A DNA stretch of 64,000 nucleotides from Phytohabitans sp037414955. GTDB lineage: Bacteria; Actinomycetota; Actinomycetes; Mycobacteriales; Micromonosporaceae. Below are positions 17,908 to 26,966 of the stretch, piece by piece (within the stretch, counting starts at the first letter, position 1; each line of letters begins with the position of its first letter). The position numbers were made by a program, and so were the translations under genes. The notes below the pieces were generated by a model that worked only from the letters and a program-made list of their open reading frames with translations, was not told the origin of the DNA and searched no databases. The stretch spans positions 1 to 64,000 of the forward strand of contig JBBEWH010000019.1 of NCBI GenBank assembly GCA_037414955.1, in the 5' to 3' direction.

Positions 17908-17936
17908 AACCCGGCTGTCTGGCAGACTGCCGGGTT
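17908..17936 (-). terminator. Hairpin terminator at the end of the Tad operon
   Basis: AACCCGGC (17908-17915) pairs with GCCGGGTT (17929-17936). Inside, GTCT pairs with AGAC around a GGC loop, broken by one T-T mismatch. Read leftward the stem is followed by TTCTGCGTTT. A second dyad, CCCGCGacCGCGGG, lies immediately to the right at 17938-17951. It sits 122 bases after the last Tad gene's stop. Confidence 0.7.
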
Positions 17937-18057
17937 GCCCGCGACCGCGGGTCTGTTGCCGAGGGTAACTCCCCAGCGCGAGGGTGTGAAGCGCATTCGC
18001 TGGGTGCCGGGAAGGAAGTCGAGCCGGCCTGCGGCTGTTCCGCGCAGACCGGGGTCC

Positions 18058-21000
18058 TCAGCCGACTCGCAGGAGGTCGCCAACTAGCCCATGGATGGCC
18101 GCGTACGTGTCCGGTGAAAGGTCTTCGGGGACTTCTACCTCGCGGGTGCGCACGAGGTCGTCGAGGAGCGCGCGGAGTTCAGCTGATCGACCGTCGGCTC
18201 TCGCGACACGCATGGCGTCGACCCAGGGATGATCGTCGAGGCGGGACGGGTCTGCAAGCCAGGCGCGTTCGACGGCCCACCGGGCGCCGGTGATGTCGCC
18301 AGCGGCGAGATACAGATCGACTAGCTGGTGTGCGGTGTCGACGATTGCGGAGGCAAGGTTGTGCGGCTGGACGTCGCTGCCGGGTAGCCAGGTGTATGGG
18401 TTGCGGTAGCCGGAGGAGTACGGCAGCTCGGCACCGGCGAGAGGCTCGCCGCGGACCAGTTCGAGGGCGCGGCGAAGGTCAGCGGCGCCGGCCGCTCCTT
18501 TGGCTTCGCCGCGGGCGCGGAGGCGGCGGAACAGCTGCCAGTCCAGCAAGACGCCCGGAGTGAGGCGGTAGAGCCGGTCCGCGCCGGCGTTGAGCGGGAG
18601 CCAGTGCGTCCCGTCCGTGTTCTCGCCGAGCCAGCGGCGCACCTTGCTGATGGCGACGCGCCGGCTGCGTGCGCTGACCCCGCGCTCTGGCCATAGCGCA
18701 TCGTCGATCTGTTCGCCGGTTGCGCCGGAGCGGCCTCGCTGCGCCAGATACACGACGAGTTCGGAGTAGAAGCGCAGCCGTTCTTCAGGGGCTTCTCCGG
18801 GAGCCTCCACGAGCACTGGGCCGAGGATGGCGATGCGCGGTCGGTATGGGTCTGGGCGGTACCAGGCGTCAAGGTCCGCGTCGAGTTCCGGATCGTTGGG
18901 TTCCCGCCGACGGGCGGGTGACGGTGCTGTGGTTCGACCGGTGCCGGTTTTGATCGGCGGGAGTGCGGCGGCGTCGACTGGTTGCGTGGAGGTGAGAGGG
19001 TCGGCGGGCACCGGGGCGTGGTGGTCGGGTTCTGGCACGGCCGGGCGCCTTTCTTGCTCGCGGTCGGGGATGACCGGGCTCGCGGCGGGGAGTCCGGTCG
19101 CGCTCTTGTCGTTGTTGGCGTCGTCGTCGCCCTGGGCGTGCCGGGCATCGCTGTCGAGGAGGAGGTGTCCGTGAGCGTCGGTGCCTTCGGCCCACGGGTC
19201 TGGCTCGGTGGCGGCCGGTACCGGTTCGTCGGCGGGTTGGTCGTCGGTCGGGGCGGCGGCGCGGGCGGCGCGCATCACGGGGGCGAGGCGGGTGAGTTGT
19301 TCGCGTGGCAGCCGGGTGGCGGTGGTGTTGGTGATGCTGAGCCAGTCGATCGCCAAGCCGCCGTCGGCGGCGACGTCGATTCGCCACGTCGTCGGGGTAG
19401 CCGTGATGACCGCGGCGGCTACGGCGCACCGGCCGGCCAGGCGCAGTTCCGCTTCGAGCGCGCTGAGCTGATCCTCAGCGCCGTCGGCGTTGGCGATGAG
19501 CAGCACATGTGGCATCCACGCGTCCGCGACGATGTCGCCAACGCGTCCGGCGAATGTGGACGTGATGCCGGTGTCGTTCATGGCGGCGGCGTTGGCGGCG
19601 GCCCTGCGGCGGGTGCGGTCGATGGCTGCGCTGGCCGAGGCGACGGCGGTGATGCGGTCGCCGCCGATGGCGATGAGGCTGTCAGCGTCGAGAGGGTCGA
19701 ATCCGGCGAGCACGACCTCGGCGTCGTCGCTCCACTGGTTGGTCGCCAGTTCGGCCGCGAGGTACCGCATGAGATCGGCGGCCCGGTCGGGGTCGCCGCT
19801 GATGCCCAGCAGACCGGTTCTTTCCAGGTCAATCAGGAGGTGGTCGCCGCCGGGGCGGGAGGCGACGGTGACCAGGACTGGTAGCGGCGCCAATGTCTCG
19901 TCCACATTGGGCAGCGTTGCCGTGGCTGGCAGTGTCCAGGTCATGGCCGCGTCGTCGGCATGGAAAGGCGGCGGTGCGGCAGCGTTGGCCTGGGCGAGCA
20001 TGAGGTGGACCTCACCGCCGGCCAGCCAGGCTGCGGCGAGATCTGGCAGGTCGGACTGGTCGCGGTCGCGCAGCCCGGCGGCTAGCGCCCGCAGGGCGTG
20101 GTCGAGCCGGTTGACGTCAACTGGTTGAGCTGCGGCTCTCACCCGCCGCTCGATGGTCGCATTCGGCGGCTGCGGGATCCGGCGGCCCGGGCGGCGGTAA
20201 CGGCGCTGGCGTCGCCGACGTTGGGTGAGTCGGAACAGCAGAAGCGCGGCGAGCAGGCCGGCGGTGGCCAGTGCGGCAGTAATGGGCAGGGCCGCGTCCA
20301 GGGACCTGTCGTCGGAGGCGTCGGACTGGTCTTGCTCACCTTGCATCGGGTCCGACGCTGTTGGTTTCGGCGTTTGTGGTGGCGCCGAAGACGCGGATGC
20401 GCGTGGCGTTGGCGATGTGGTGGGGCTGGGCGCGGGCGATGCGGTCGGCGGCGTCGGCTGCGTGGTTGGCGGCTCCGGCGGCGTCGCGTCGGGGCCGCGT
20501 TCGGCCGGTGGCTGCGTTGTCGTGCGCAGGGTTCCGGTGGCGTGCTCACGGACGCCGCGGTCGTGGGCGTCGGCGGGCAGTTTGATGTTCTGGCGTGCCT
20601 CAATGTGGTCGGGGAACCGGGCGTCGGCTCGTTCCAGTTCGGGGTTGAGCTTTGCGATGTCGACATAGCGGTCGCCGTCACCGAGGAACCGCTCGGCGAC
20701 GTAGTACAGCCAATCGTCAGGGGCAACGACATAGGTTGGTGTGCTCTGCGCGGTTGTCGTGTGACCGATCCTGATCGTGGCCGGTGAGTGGATCGTTGCG
20801 GGTGAACTAGGTTGAGCTGCGAACGCGGCGTCCAGCGTCTGCGGCGTGACGGTGGATGTGTATGGCGGTGCGGCGGCGCTGGCCGGCGACGCGCTGATGG
20901 TCACGGCGCTGGCGCTGGCCACGGCGGGCGTAGCACCAATGGACAGGGCCGCGGCAACGAGCGCAGCTGCCCGACGCTGTTGCCAGGCTAGGCCGAAGAT

Positions 21001-21327
21001 CCGCGGCGGGCGCAAGCGAAGAACATGGCAGGTGATCTCTACAAACAGCGGCAGCGCGAAGGAGGCCCAGCCGATCCAGCCTGCCCACGTCACCGCGGAT
21101 AGGAAGAGGCTACCGTCGTCTCGGGTGGTGAGCAGCTCGCCGAGGTGAGTCCAGGACGGAAGACGGTCGGGCAGAGGGTTGCCGGCCAACGTGTAGAGCG
21201 CGTAGGGAATGCCGCCCAGGGTCAGCAGGATGCCGAGTTGGGCCGCCAGGCGGGTGCCGATGCCGACGCCGCCGCGGCGGCGTCTCGGCGGCGAGCTGCG
21301 TCTACGTGGTGTGTTGGCCATGTTCAT
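18058..21327 (-). CDS. Membrane protein with LysM domain and C-terminal SARP (winged helix + BTAD) domain
   Basis: This protein has about 1,089 residues. A basic N-terminus is followed by hydrophobic segments at roughly 25-45, 75-95 and 120-140, and a Ser/Thr/Pro-rich linker. A LysM-type domain lies around 205-265 (YVVAPDDWLYYVAERFLGDG then NPELE and IKLPAD), followed by a long Thr/Pro linker and a further membrane helix (ITAALATAGLLAALLLF). A large middle domain follows. Last comes a winged-helix unit (PRIAILGPVLVEAPGE, then SRRVAISKVRRWLGE) with a bacterial transcriptional activator domain. This would link the cell wall outside to a DNA-binding domain inside. It is the last gene of the Tad operon, joined by an ATGA overlap. 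An ATG at 21321 is an alternative start with a better-spaced GGTGGG. Confidence 0.85.
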   Translation of the reverse strand: MNMANTPRRRSSPPRRRRGGVGIGTRLAAQLGILLTLGGIPYALYTLAGNPLPDRLPSWTHLGELLTTRDDGSLFLSAVTWAGWIGWASFALPLFVEITCHVLRLRPPRIFGLAWQQRRAAALVAAALSIGATPAVASASAVTISASPASAAAPPYTSTVTPQTLDAAFAAQPSSPATIHSPATIRIGHTTTAQSTPTYVVAPDDWLYYVAERFLGDGDRYVDIAKLNPELERADARFPDHIEARQNIKLPADAHDRGVREHATGTLRTTTQPPAERGPDATPPEPPTTQPTPPTASPAPSPTTSPTPRASASSAPPQTPKPTASDPMQGEQDQSDASDDRSLDAALPITAALATAGLLAALLLFRLTQRRRRQRRYRRPGRRIPQPPNATIERRVRAAAQPVDVNRLDHALRALAAGLRDRDQSDLPDLAAAWLAGGEVHLMLAQANAAAPPPFHADDAAMTWTLPATATLPNVDETLAPLPVLVTVASRPGGDHLLIDLERTGLLGISGDPDRAADLMRYLAAELATNQWSDDAEVVLAGFDPLDADSLIAIGGDRITAVASASAAIDRTRRRAAANAAAMNDTGITSTFAGRVGDIVADAWMPHVLLIANADGAEDQLSALEAELRLAGRCAVAAAVITATPTTWRIDVAADGGLAIDWLSITNTTATRLPREQLTRLAPVMRAARAAAPTDDQPADEPVPAATEPDPWAEGTDAHGHLLLDSDARHAQGDDDANNDKSATGLPAASPVIPDREQERRPAVPEPDHHAPVPADPLTSTQPVDAAALPPIKTGTGRTTAPSPARRREPNDPELDADLDAWYRPDPYRPRIAILGPVLVEAPGEAPEERLRFYSELVVYLAQRGRSGATGEQIDDALWPERGVSARSRRVAISKVRRWLGENTDGTHWLPLNAGADRLYRLTPGVLLDWQLFRRLRARGEAKGAAGAADLRRALELVRGEPLAGAELPYSSGYRNPYTWLPGSDVQPHNLASAIVDTAHQLVDLYLAAGDITGARWAVERAWLADPSRLDDHPWVDAMRVARADGRSAELRALLDDLVRTREVEVPEDLSPDTYAAIHGLVGDLLRVG

Positions 21328-21758
21328 CCCACCAGCAGCGAGGCGGTCACGGTGGCGGTCGCTGGGATTGTCGTGACTCCCGGCAGCACGTCGACCAGGA
21401 GCGGGTCGTAGTGCACCGTGACGGTTACGGTGAGCTGCTGGCCGTCGTCGGCGATGTCCGCCTGCCACTGGGTGATGCCAGCGGTGGTCAGATAGTCCCG
21501 GACCGCGTCGAGGGCCTTGGCCGTGTCTACGACCTTGGTTTCGCCGTTGATGGCTTCGGGTAGCCGGATGGCCTGGCCACCAGCTCGGGCGGCTTCGGCG
21601 GCGATGTTGTTCGCGCGCTGGGTGGAACGCACGTATCCGGCGCTGTCACCGGCGAGGCCGATCATGGCGATCAGGCCGGGCAGCACGATGGCGTAGAACA
21701 GCCCGATCCGGCCGGCGTCGCGGTCGGCTCGGCGTGCGGGCGCCAGGTGGCGGCTCAT
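21324..21758 (-). CDS. TadE/TadG-like pilus-associated protein
   Basis: This 144-residue protein starts MSRHLAPARRADRDAGRIG, then has a single hydrophobic helix (LFYAIVLPGLIAMIGLAG). After it comes the RANNIAAEAARAGGQAIRL segment found in TadE/G-like proteins, and a beta-rich C-terminal part. Its prepilin-like junction AGRIGLFYAIV lacks the usual Glu at +5, so processing by the peptidase is uncertain. The ATG overlaps the previous stop (ATGA). It probably belongs to the pilus assembly or minor-pilin set. Confidence 0.8.
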   Translation of the reverse strand: MSRHLAPARRADRDAGRIGLFYAIVLPGLIAMIGLAGDSAGYVRSTQRANNIAAEAARAGGQAIRLPEAINGETKVVDTAKALDAVRDYLTTAGITQWQADIADDGQQLTVTVTVHYDPLLVDVLPGVTTIPATATVTASLLVG

Positions 21759-22189
21759 CCGGCTCTGCTTCGGAACAGGTCCAGCGGCGAGCTGTATCGT
21801 GCGCTGATCCAACGGTCGGTATCCATGCCGGGCATGGCTCCGGCGGCGAGGTCGACGCGGCATTCGACGGTCACGGTCACGCTGGCGGGCTCGCCGACGT
21901 CGCGCTCGAACTGGGAGGTGTCGACGGTTACGAACAGGTTCAGACAGTGCAGATCTTGAGCGTCCACAGTGGTCTGGACGGAGGTTTCGGCGCGGTTCTG
22001 GGCGGTGGCGGGGTCACGGGCCAGCGACGCGGCCCGCGCTGCCGAGTATGCCGCGGCGTCAACCGCTGCGTTGGCCAGGGAGATACGCCCAACGAGCATG
22101 GCGAAGGAGGCGAGCAGCATCATGCTGGGCGCCAGGATGGCCAGCTCGATAGTGACCGAGCCGCGTTGTCTCGTCAGTCGCCTGTTCAC
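21755..22189 (-). CDS. TadE-like minor pseudopilin
   Basis: This 144-residue protein begins MNRRLTRQRGSVTIELAILAP. The G|SVTIEL junction, with Glu at +5 before a hydrophobic helix, is the class IVb prepilin pattern. ANAAVDAAAYSAARAASLAR follows, as in TadE proteins. Two Cys (HCLNLF, VECRVD) could form a disulfide after export. It overlaps both neighbours by four bases. TadE-like pseudopilins are needed for Flp pilus assembly. Confidence 0.87.
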   Translation of the reverse strand: MNRRLTRQRGSVTIELAILAPSMMLLASFAMLVGRISLANAAVDAAAYSAARAASLARDPATAQNRAETSVQTTVDAQDLHCLNLFVTVDTSQFERDVGEPASVTVTVECRVDLAAGAMPGMDTDRWISARYSSPLDLFRSRAG

Positions 22190-22632
22190 GGGTCGCTCTC
22201 GGTGGTGAACCGCTCGATCGGGCTGTAAGCGGTCTGGCTGACCTGAAACCGCATCCCGAGCCAGCCGAGCGTGATGCCGGTAACGGTGACCCGCACGGCC
22301 GTCGGTTCGCCGCCGCCGTCGGCGATGGGTGTCACCGTCACCTCCCAGTCGGTGAGTACGTCCCCCATCCGGGTCAAATAGGCACTGGCCCGCGCGTCGC
22401 CCGCACCGGCCGGCGCGCCGTAGGCGGACTCGGCGGCAGCGCCCTGCTGCGCCGCGGCCAGAGCGACGGTGCGCCCGTGGAAGATGTTGGCGACCTGCAC
22501 GCCGAGCAGGATGAGGATCACGAACACCGGGAACAGAATCGCCATCTCGATGTTGGTCGAGCCTCGGTCACTGGCCAGGCCCCTGCGCGGACGGGGGCTC
22601 CGACGCAGGGGCCTGCCCGGGGGCAGGATCAT
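22186..22632 (-). CDS. TadE-like minor pseudopilin
   Basis: This 148-residue protein has a basic N-terminus (MILPPGRPLRRSPRPRRG), then DRGSTNIEMAILFPVFVILI. The G|STNIEM junction has Glu at +5, typical of a prepilin cleavage site. The AAAQQGAAAESAYGAP segment and beta-rich C-terminal half follow the TadE pattern. The start at 22632 overlaps the stop of the pilin candidate. It should be processed by the peptidase encoded at 30.6 kb. Confidence 0.87.
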   Translation of the reverse strand: MILPPGRPLRRSPRPRRGLASDRGSTNIEMAILFPVFVILILLGVQVANIFHGRTVALAAAQQGAAAESAYGAPAGAGDARASAYLTRMGDVLTDWEVTVTPIADGGGEPTAVRVTVTGITLGWLGMRFQVSQTAYSPIERFTTESDP

Positions 22633-22844
22633 GGTGCCGGCGCGGCCGGGGCGGCGGCGTCCGGCCAGATCCCGATCCATCCGTACACATAGTCGGATGC
22701 AGCGGTGAGCAACGCGAGCGCGACGACCGCGGCGACGGCATAGATGATCGCGGTCGGGACAACCTCGCCGCGATCGTCGCGGCGAAGGGTGGCAAGCAGC
22801 CGCAGGGCGTACGCCGCCCATGCCGCCGGTCTGGTCATATTCAT
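22629..22844 (-). CDS. Small Flp-pilin-like protein
   Basis: This 71-residue protein is MNMTRPAAWAAYALRLLATL, then RRDDRGEVVP, one hydrophobic helix (TAIIYAVAAVVALALLTAA) and a short tail ending in Ala/Pro. Its size, single helix and place directly after TadC fit the major Flp pilin. However, the residue after the candidate Gly is Glu at +1, and there is no Glu at +5. A very strong ribosome site, AGGAGGT, lies six bases before the ATG, consistent with a product made in high amounts. Confidence 0.75.
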   Translation of the reverse strand: MNMTRPAAWAAYALRLLATLRRDDRGEVVPTAIIYAVAAVVALALLTAASDYVYGWIGIWPDAAAPAAPAP

Positions 22845-22866
22845 CGAGGTACCTCCTGTTCGAGGG

Positions 22867-23751
22867 CTAGTTAACGGCGGGCGCGGCGAGCAGCCGCGCC
22901 GCGAAGGGGTAGATGGCCAGCAGCATGAGCACAACCAGCAGCAGAGCGCCGGGTATCTCCAGCTGCGAGGTGCGCAGCTCGGCGCGGGCCAGCTCGTCGG
23001 TGCGGATCTGGCCACGCAGCGACGTGGCGCGGGCGCGGAGAGTTCGGTAGACCTGGGCACCGGTGACCCCGGCGGTTTGCATGATGTCGCCGAGGTCGCC
23101 AAGCTCCGGTACGCCGAGGTCGGTACCGAGTTGCTTGAGCCCGTCCCAGGGGGCGGAGACTTCGAGCTCGGCACGCAGCAGCGTTTGCCTGATCCGGGCG
23201 AACACCCAGCCACTGCCCTTGCTGGCCGCCCTGGTCAGAGATTCCTCGGTGCCGCGGCCGGCAGCGCGTTGCAGCGCGACAAGGTCGATGAACGTGCAGA
23301 CGGCGCGGCGGCACTCACGCCGGGCGGTCACCGCCTTCTGCCCGACATCGCGATAGACGATCAGGATGAGCATCGCGGCACAGCCGATCGTGGCGATCAC
23401 GGGTACCCCGATGCCGAAGCTGCGTCCCATCAGCGCGAGCAGCCCGAGCAGGATGGAGGGAAGAGCCAGCCCGATCATCCCGGTGACGATGAGGCTGGTC
23501 ACGAACTCCTCCGGGGTACGCCCGAGCAGCCGCAGATCAGTCATTGGGATGATCCGCTGCATCCTGACGGCGAGCCGGCCGATCGTCTTGGAGCGCCCGC
23601 CGACGGCCACCGCGCCGGTCGGTGGCTGGAGGCGGGTCAGGGCCGGGCCGAGCGCCGGGCTGGCCGGGCGCAGTTCGTGGGCAGCGAGGAACAGCGCCAG
23701 GCCGAAGCCGGCGCCGATCACGGCGGCGATGCTGATCCAGGTGGGCGTCAT
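22867..23751 (-). CDS. tadC: TadC-like pilus assembly membrane protein
   Basis: This 294-residue T2SS-F domain protein has an N-terminal helix (WISIAAVIGAGFGLALFLAA), a pair of helices near 90-150, and a C-terminal helix (GALLLVVLMLLAIYPFAARL). The helical core with SLTRAASKGSGWVFARIRQTL lies between them. TadC and TadB form the inner-membrane platform on which the TadA ATPase works. The ATG overlaps the tadB stop (ATGA). A wider gap (22 bases) separates it from the pilin gene. Confidence 0.87.
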   Translation of the reverse strand: MTPTWISIAAVIGAGFGLALFLAAHELRPASPALGPALTRLQPPTGAVAVGGRSKTIGRLAVRMQRIIPMTDLRLLGRTPEEFVTSLIVTGMIGLALPSILLGLLALMGRSFGIGVPVIATIGCAAMLILIVYRDVGQKAVTARRECRRAVCTFIDLVALQRAAGRGTEESLTRAASKGSGWVFARIRQTLLRAELEVSAPWDGLKQLGTDLGVPELGDLGDIMQTAGVTGAQVYRTLRARATSLRGQIRTDELARAELRTSQLEIPGALLLVVLMLLAIYPFAARLLAAPAVN

Positions 23752-24647
23752 GACGGCTCCCGTCCGGACGGGTTCGCGGTGGCGGACAGGAACCGCGCAT
23801 CGACTGGGGGCAGGCTCAGCGAGCGTGCCCACCACAGGCAGCCGACGAAGGCGCACGCCAGCACAGCGAGGACGACCTGGCCGCGCGCCTCGGAATATGG
23901 GGCGGTGTACTGGCGGCTGGCCAGGCCGATGCCGACCAGGACCACCGAGCCGATGGTGAGGAACCGAATCTGGAATCGGGCTCGTGCGCGTTTGGAGGAG
24001 GTCTCCCGGCGCATGGATACCTCATCGGCTGCCGCTTCGGCGATTCCGGTCAGCGCGTCGGTGAGCCGGGCGCCGCGGTCGGTCAGGTGCAGGGCGAGCG
24101 CGACGACGACCTGGTCGCTGACCGGGTCCTTGAGCGCTTCGGCGAACTCGTACAGCGCGGCTTCGGCGTCCCAACCCGCCTGGATACGCGCGGCCAGCAA
24201 CTGAACATCGGCGGCGATCGCCGTGGGCGCGGTCTGCGCCGTGTCGACAATCGCCTCCTGCAGCCCGACGCCGGCATCCTCCACGTCGCGCAGCCGGCGG
24301 GTCCACGCTTCGACCGCTTCGACACGGGTGATGGCGCGCTGTTCCTCCTTCCCGGCGGACAGCAGCCACGGCACGCCGGGCACGGCGATAGCGACCAGCG
24401 GTGCGGCCACCGGAACTCCGCTGATGACCCACGCCAGGATGCCGGCGCTGACCGCGGCCAGCAGCCATGCCCGGTGACGGCGCTGCGCCTGGCGGGTAGT
24501 GCCGGAGCCGTACCACAGCCAACGGGCCCGCGCCGCCCACCGCGATGGCGGCCGCTGTTGCGCGGATCCGACGAGGGCATTGATGCCGAGCGCGAGGCTG
24601 CCGATGAGGCCGGCGCCGATCAGGCCGGCGGCGACGAGGGGGTTCAT
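23748..24647 (-). CDS. tadB: TadB-like pilus assembly membrane protein
   Basis: This 299-residue T2SS-F family protein has two N-terminal helices (about 5-25 and 60-95), the cytoplasmic core with VEAWTRRLRDVEDAGVGLQEA, and C-terminal helices (IGSVVLVGIGLA; VVLAVLACAFVGCLWWA). It lies directly downstream of the TadA ATPase with a four-base overlap. The TadA-TadB-TadC order is the canonical one. Confidence 0.87.
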   Translation of the reverse strand: MNPLVAAGLIGAGLIGSLALGINALVGSAQQRPPSRWAARARWLWYGSGTTRQAQRRHRAWLLAAVSAGILAWVISGVPVAAPLVAIAVPGVPWLLSAGKEEQRAITRVEAVEAWTRRLRDVEDAGVGLQEAIVDTAQTAPTAIAADVQLLAARIQAGWDAEAALYEFAEALKDPVSDQVVVALALHLTDRGARLTDALTGIAEAAADEVSMRRETSSKRARARFQIRFLTIGSVVLVGIGLASRQYTAPYSEARGQVVLAVLACAFVGCLWWARSLSLPPVDARFLSATANPSGREPS

Positions 24648-26176
24648 GCCCCGCTCCTGAGCCGGGGAAGGGGCCGTGGCCAGGCGCCGCGGTTGCGTTG
24701 TGCCGTGAGGACGGTCGGGTCGTAGCCGGCGAGCAGGAACTGCTGCTTGAGTCGGTCCGGCTGGTGCAGCGGGATGGCTCGCCCGTCGGGCCCTGGGCCG
24801 AAGATCTGCGTGGTGCGTGGCCGCCCGTCCTCCACCAGCCCGCCAACTTCTACCACGTGCGAGACGAAGCGGTGTTTGCGTCCGCCGATTGCGCTCTCAT
24901 CGATCATTGTCACGTAGACCACGAGGTCCAACGCGTTGGCGACCTGAAGGTACGCGCGCCGGTCGGAACGCTCGTCGCGGTGGCTGAGCGCCAGTTCGAC
25001 GATGCGGTCGAAGACGAGGCCCGGTTCGCGGGCGTGGATGGTGCACAGGCTGCCGTTGGTGGTGCCCATCGCCTGGAGCATGGCGACGATCTCGCGGGAG
25101 CGGACCTCGCCGACGATGATGCGCCGCGCGTTGAGCTGCAACCCCACCGGGATGAGGTGGTCAAGGGTGATCTCCCCGGCGGGCCGGCCGTCCGGACCGC
25201 GCTCGCCGTGGCCCTCTCGGGTCTCCATCGAGACCGCCCACGAGTGGCGGCCCGTCTTGTGCAGGCCCAACTCGCGGGCTTCCTCCATCACGACGAACCA
25301 TTCGTCGGCGGGAATCTCGCTTGCCAGCGCGCGCAGCAGCGTTGTCTTTCCGCTGCCGGGGACACCGGCGACCATGATGTTCAGGCCAGCCCGCATCGCG
25401 GCGCACAGGAAGTCACGCAACAGTGGATCGATCATGGCGCTCTTGTTCGGGTCCGCCAAGTCGAGGTTGACGAGCTGGTCCAGGTCGACGCTGAGGATCT
25501 GGTGATTGCGGATGACCGCGACCGGCCGCGGCGTGACCAGATACGTCGCCGCGAGACGTTGTCCGCCGGGCATTTCCATGCTCAGGGTCGGCTTGTCTTT
25601 AGTCAGCGCCCGCTCCGTGCCCCCGGCCCTCCGCGCGAGCGCCTGAAGCATGAGCACGAGTTCCTCGTCGCTGTCCGCGACCGGGTCGGCCACCTCGATG
25701 CGCCCGTCTGGGCGTTCGACCCGAACGCCGTCGCATCCAAGGATCGTGATCGTGTCGTAGGGCTCGCGAAGCAGCCGCTCCAACCGGCCTAGTCCGAGCA
25801 GCGCGGCGAGCACGGCTTCGAGTAGCCGCTGCTCGTAGTCAGCGCCCAGCGGGGTGCCCGCCACGGTTCGCTGGTCGACGTACTCGCGGACCCGACGCGA
25901 GGCGATCCGCCGGCCTTCAGCTTCGCGGTCGCCGGCTGAGATGTACTCGCGCTCGGCGAGCACGCGGGACAGTTCGTCGCTGACCTCCACCTGAAGCTTG
26001 CGGACGACGGTGTAGTCGGGTTCGCTCGGCGCCGCTAGTGGCCTTCTTGCGGGTGGTGCGACCAATGCGGTGGCTCTCCCGCTCGTGTAGCCGTTGCTGA
26101 TGCGCGCCTGGACCTCCGCCGGTGTGGGTGGCGTAAGGTCGCGGGCGCGCCATCTCGGCGGCTCAAAGGTTGACAC
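24644..26176 (-). CDS. tadA: TadA/CpaF-family secretion ATPase
   Basis: This protein of about 510 residues is a type II/IV secretion ATPase. The Walker A motif is GVPGSGKTTLLRA (around residue 270). FVVMEEARELG is the Asp-box/Walker B region, then come the conserved histidines and VGEVRSREIVAMLQAMGTTN before TIHAREP. The N-terminal half includes the YDTITILGCDGVRVE segment seen in CpaF proteins. It powers pilus assembly. A GTG start at 26176 is preceded by GGGAGG at seven bases and overlaps the tadZ-like gene by 14 bases. Confidence 0.93.
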   Translation of the reverse strand: MSTFEPPRWRARDLTPPTPAEVQARISNGYTSGRATALVAPPARRPLAAPSEPDYTVVRKLQVEVSDELSRVLAEREYISAGDREAEGRRIASRRVREYVDQRTVAGTPLGADYEQRLLEAVLAALLGLGRLERLLREPYDTITILGCDGVRVERPDGRIEVADPVADSDEELVLMLQALARRAGGTERALTKDKPTLSMEMPGGQRLAATYLVTPRPVAVIRNHQILSVDLDQLVNLDLADPNKSAMIDPLLRDFLCAAMRAGLNIMVAGVPGSGKTTLLRALASEIPADEWFVVMEEARELGLHKTGRHSWAVSMETREGHGERGPDGRPAGEITLDHLIPVGLQLNARRIIVGEVRSREIVAMLQAMGTTNGSLCTIHAREPGLVFDRIVELALSHRDERSDRRAYLQVANALDLVVYVTMIDESAIGGRKHRFVSHVVEVGGLVEDGRPRTTQIFGPGPDGRAIPLHQPDRLKQQFLLAGYDPTVLTAQRNRGAWPRPLPRLRSGA

Positions 26177-26966
26177 GCATGACCTCCCGTTGCCGCGGTC
26201 CGTGCAAGCGCTCACGGCGGCGACCTATGGTCTTTGTGATCTCGGGCTCGGCTGCGGCGGCGGCGCGAAGCAGCGGGCGGCGGGTGCGGACGGTGCCACC
26301 GTGCGCGAGCACACGGGCGGATCGGTCGTCGCGGGGAATCCGGGCGATCACTGGCACCTGAAGATGGCGGGCGAGAGCCCGGTCGTCGTAGTCGCCGTCG
26401 CCAACCGCCAGCAGACCGATGCGGCCGTCGCCGCCAGGCCCGGTTCCCGCGAGCATGCCCTGCACGAGTGCCCGCGCCGGCAGCAGGGAGGACAGCACCG
26501 GCCGAACGACGATCAGGACTAGATCGGCTCGGCTCAGCAGTGGCCATGGGGCATGTGGCGCTACAAGACGTCCACAGTCGACGATGACGTCGAGACCCTG
26601 GGTGTGTTCGAGGGAGGCGAAGAACTGTCCGAGTTGGTGCCAGTTGGGATCGAGGCTGGCGGCTTGGGCCGGGGTGGCGATGCCGGGCAGCAGCAGCCGC
26701 CGTTGTGAGGGTGGGTCCAGGTCGACCAGTTGCGACCAGAACTGCTCGCCCGCCTGTCCGCGCAGCTCGGCCACGACTAGCTGCATCAGTCCGTGGCCGC
26801 CGTCGAGTTCCAGATGCCGTAGGTAGCCGCTGGCGATGTCAGCGCCGGCCGGGTCGCACTCGGCGAGCACCACCGGCCGTGGCCAGGTCAAGGTGAAAGC
26901 CAGGCCGGCTGTGGTGACGCCGGTCGACCCTTTGGCGTTCGCCAGACAGATGACGGCCATGTTCAC
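26163..26966 (-). CDS. CpaE/TadZ-like ParA-superfamily ATPase
   Basis: This 267-residue protein has a deviant P-loop AKGSTGVTT (residues 11-19) directly after the first strand, AECDPAGADIA as the switch region and LDVIVDCGRL as the Walker B-like strand. These are features of MinD/ParA proteins. In Tad loci this protein is TadZ/CpaE, which places the pilus machine in the cell. It lacks the N-terminal receiver-like domain of longer CpaE proteins. The GTG start overlaps the next stop as GTGA. Confidence 0.85.
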   Translation of the reverse strand: MNMAVICLANAKGSTGVTTAGLAFTLTWPRPVVLAECDPAGADIASGYLRHLELDGGHGLMQLVVAELRGQAGEQFWSQLVDLDPPSQRRLLLPGIATPAQAASLDPNWHQLGQFFASLEHTQGLDVIVDCGRLVAPHAPWPLLSRADLVLIVVRPVLSSLLPARALVQGMLAGTGPGGDGRIGLLAVGDGDYDDRALARHLQVPVIARIPRDDRSARVLAHGGTVRTRRPLLRAAAAAEPEITKTIGRRRERLHGPRQREVMRVNL

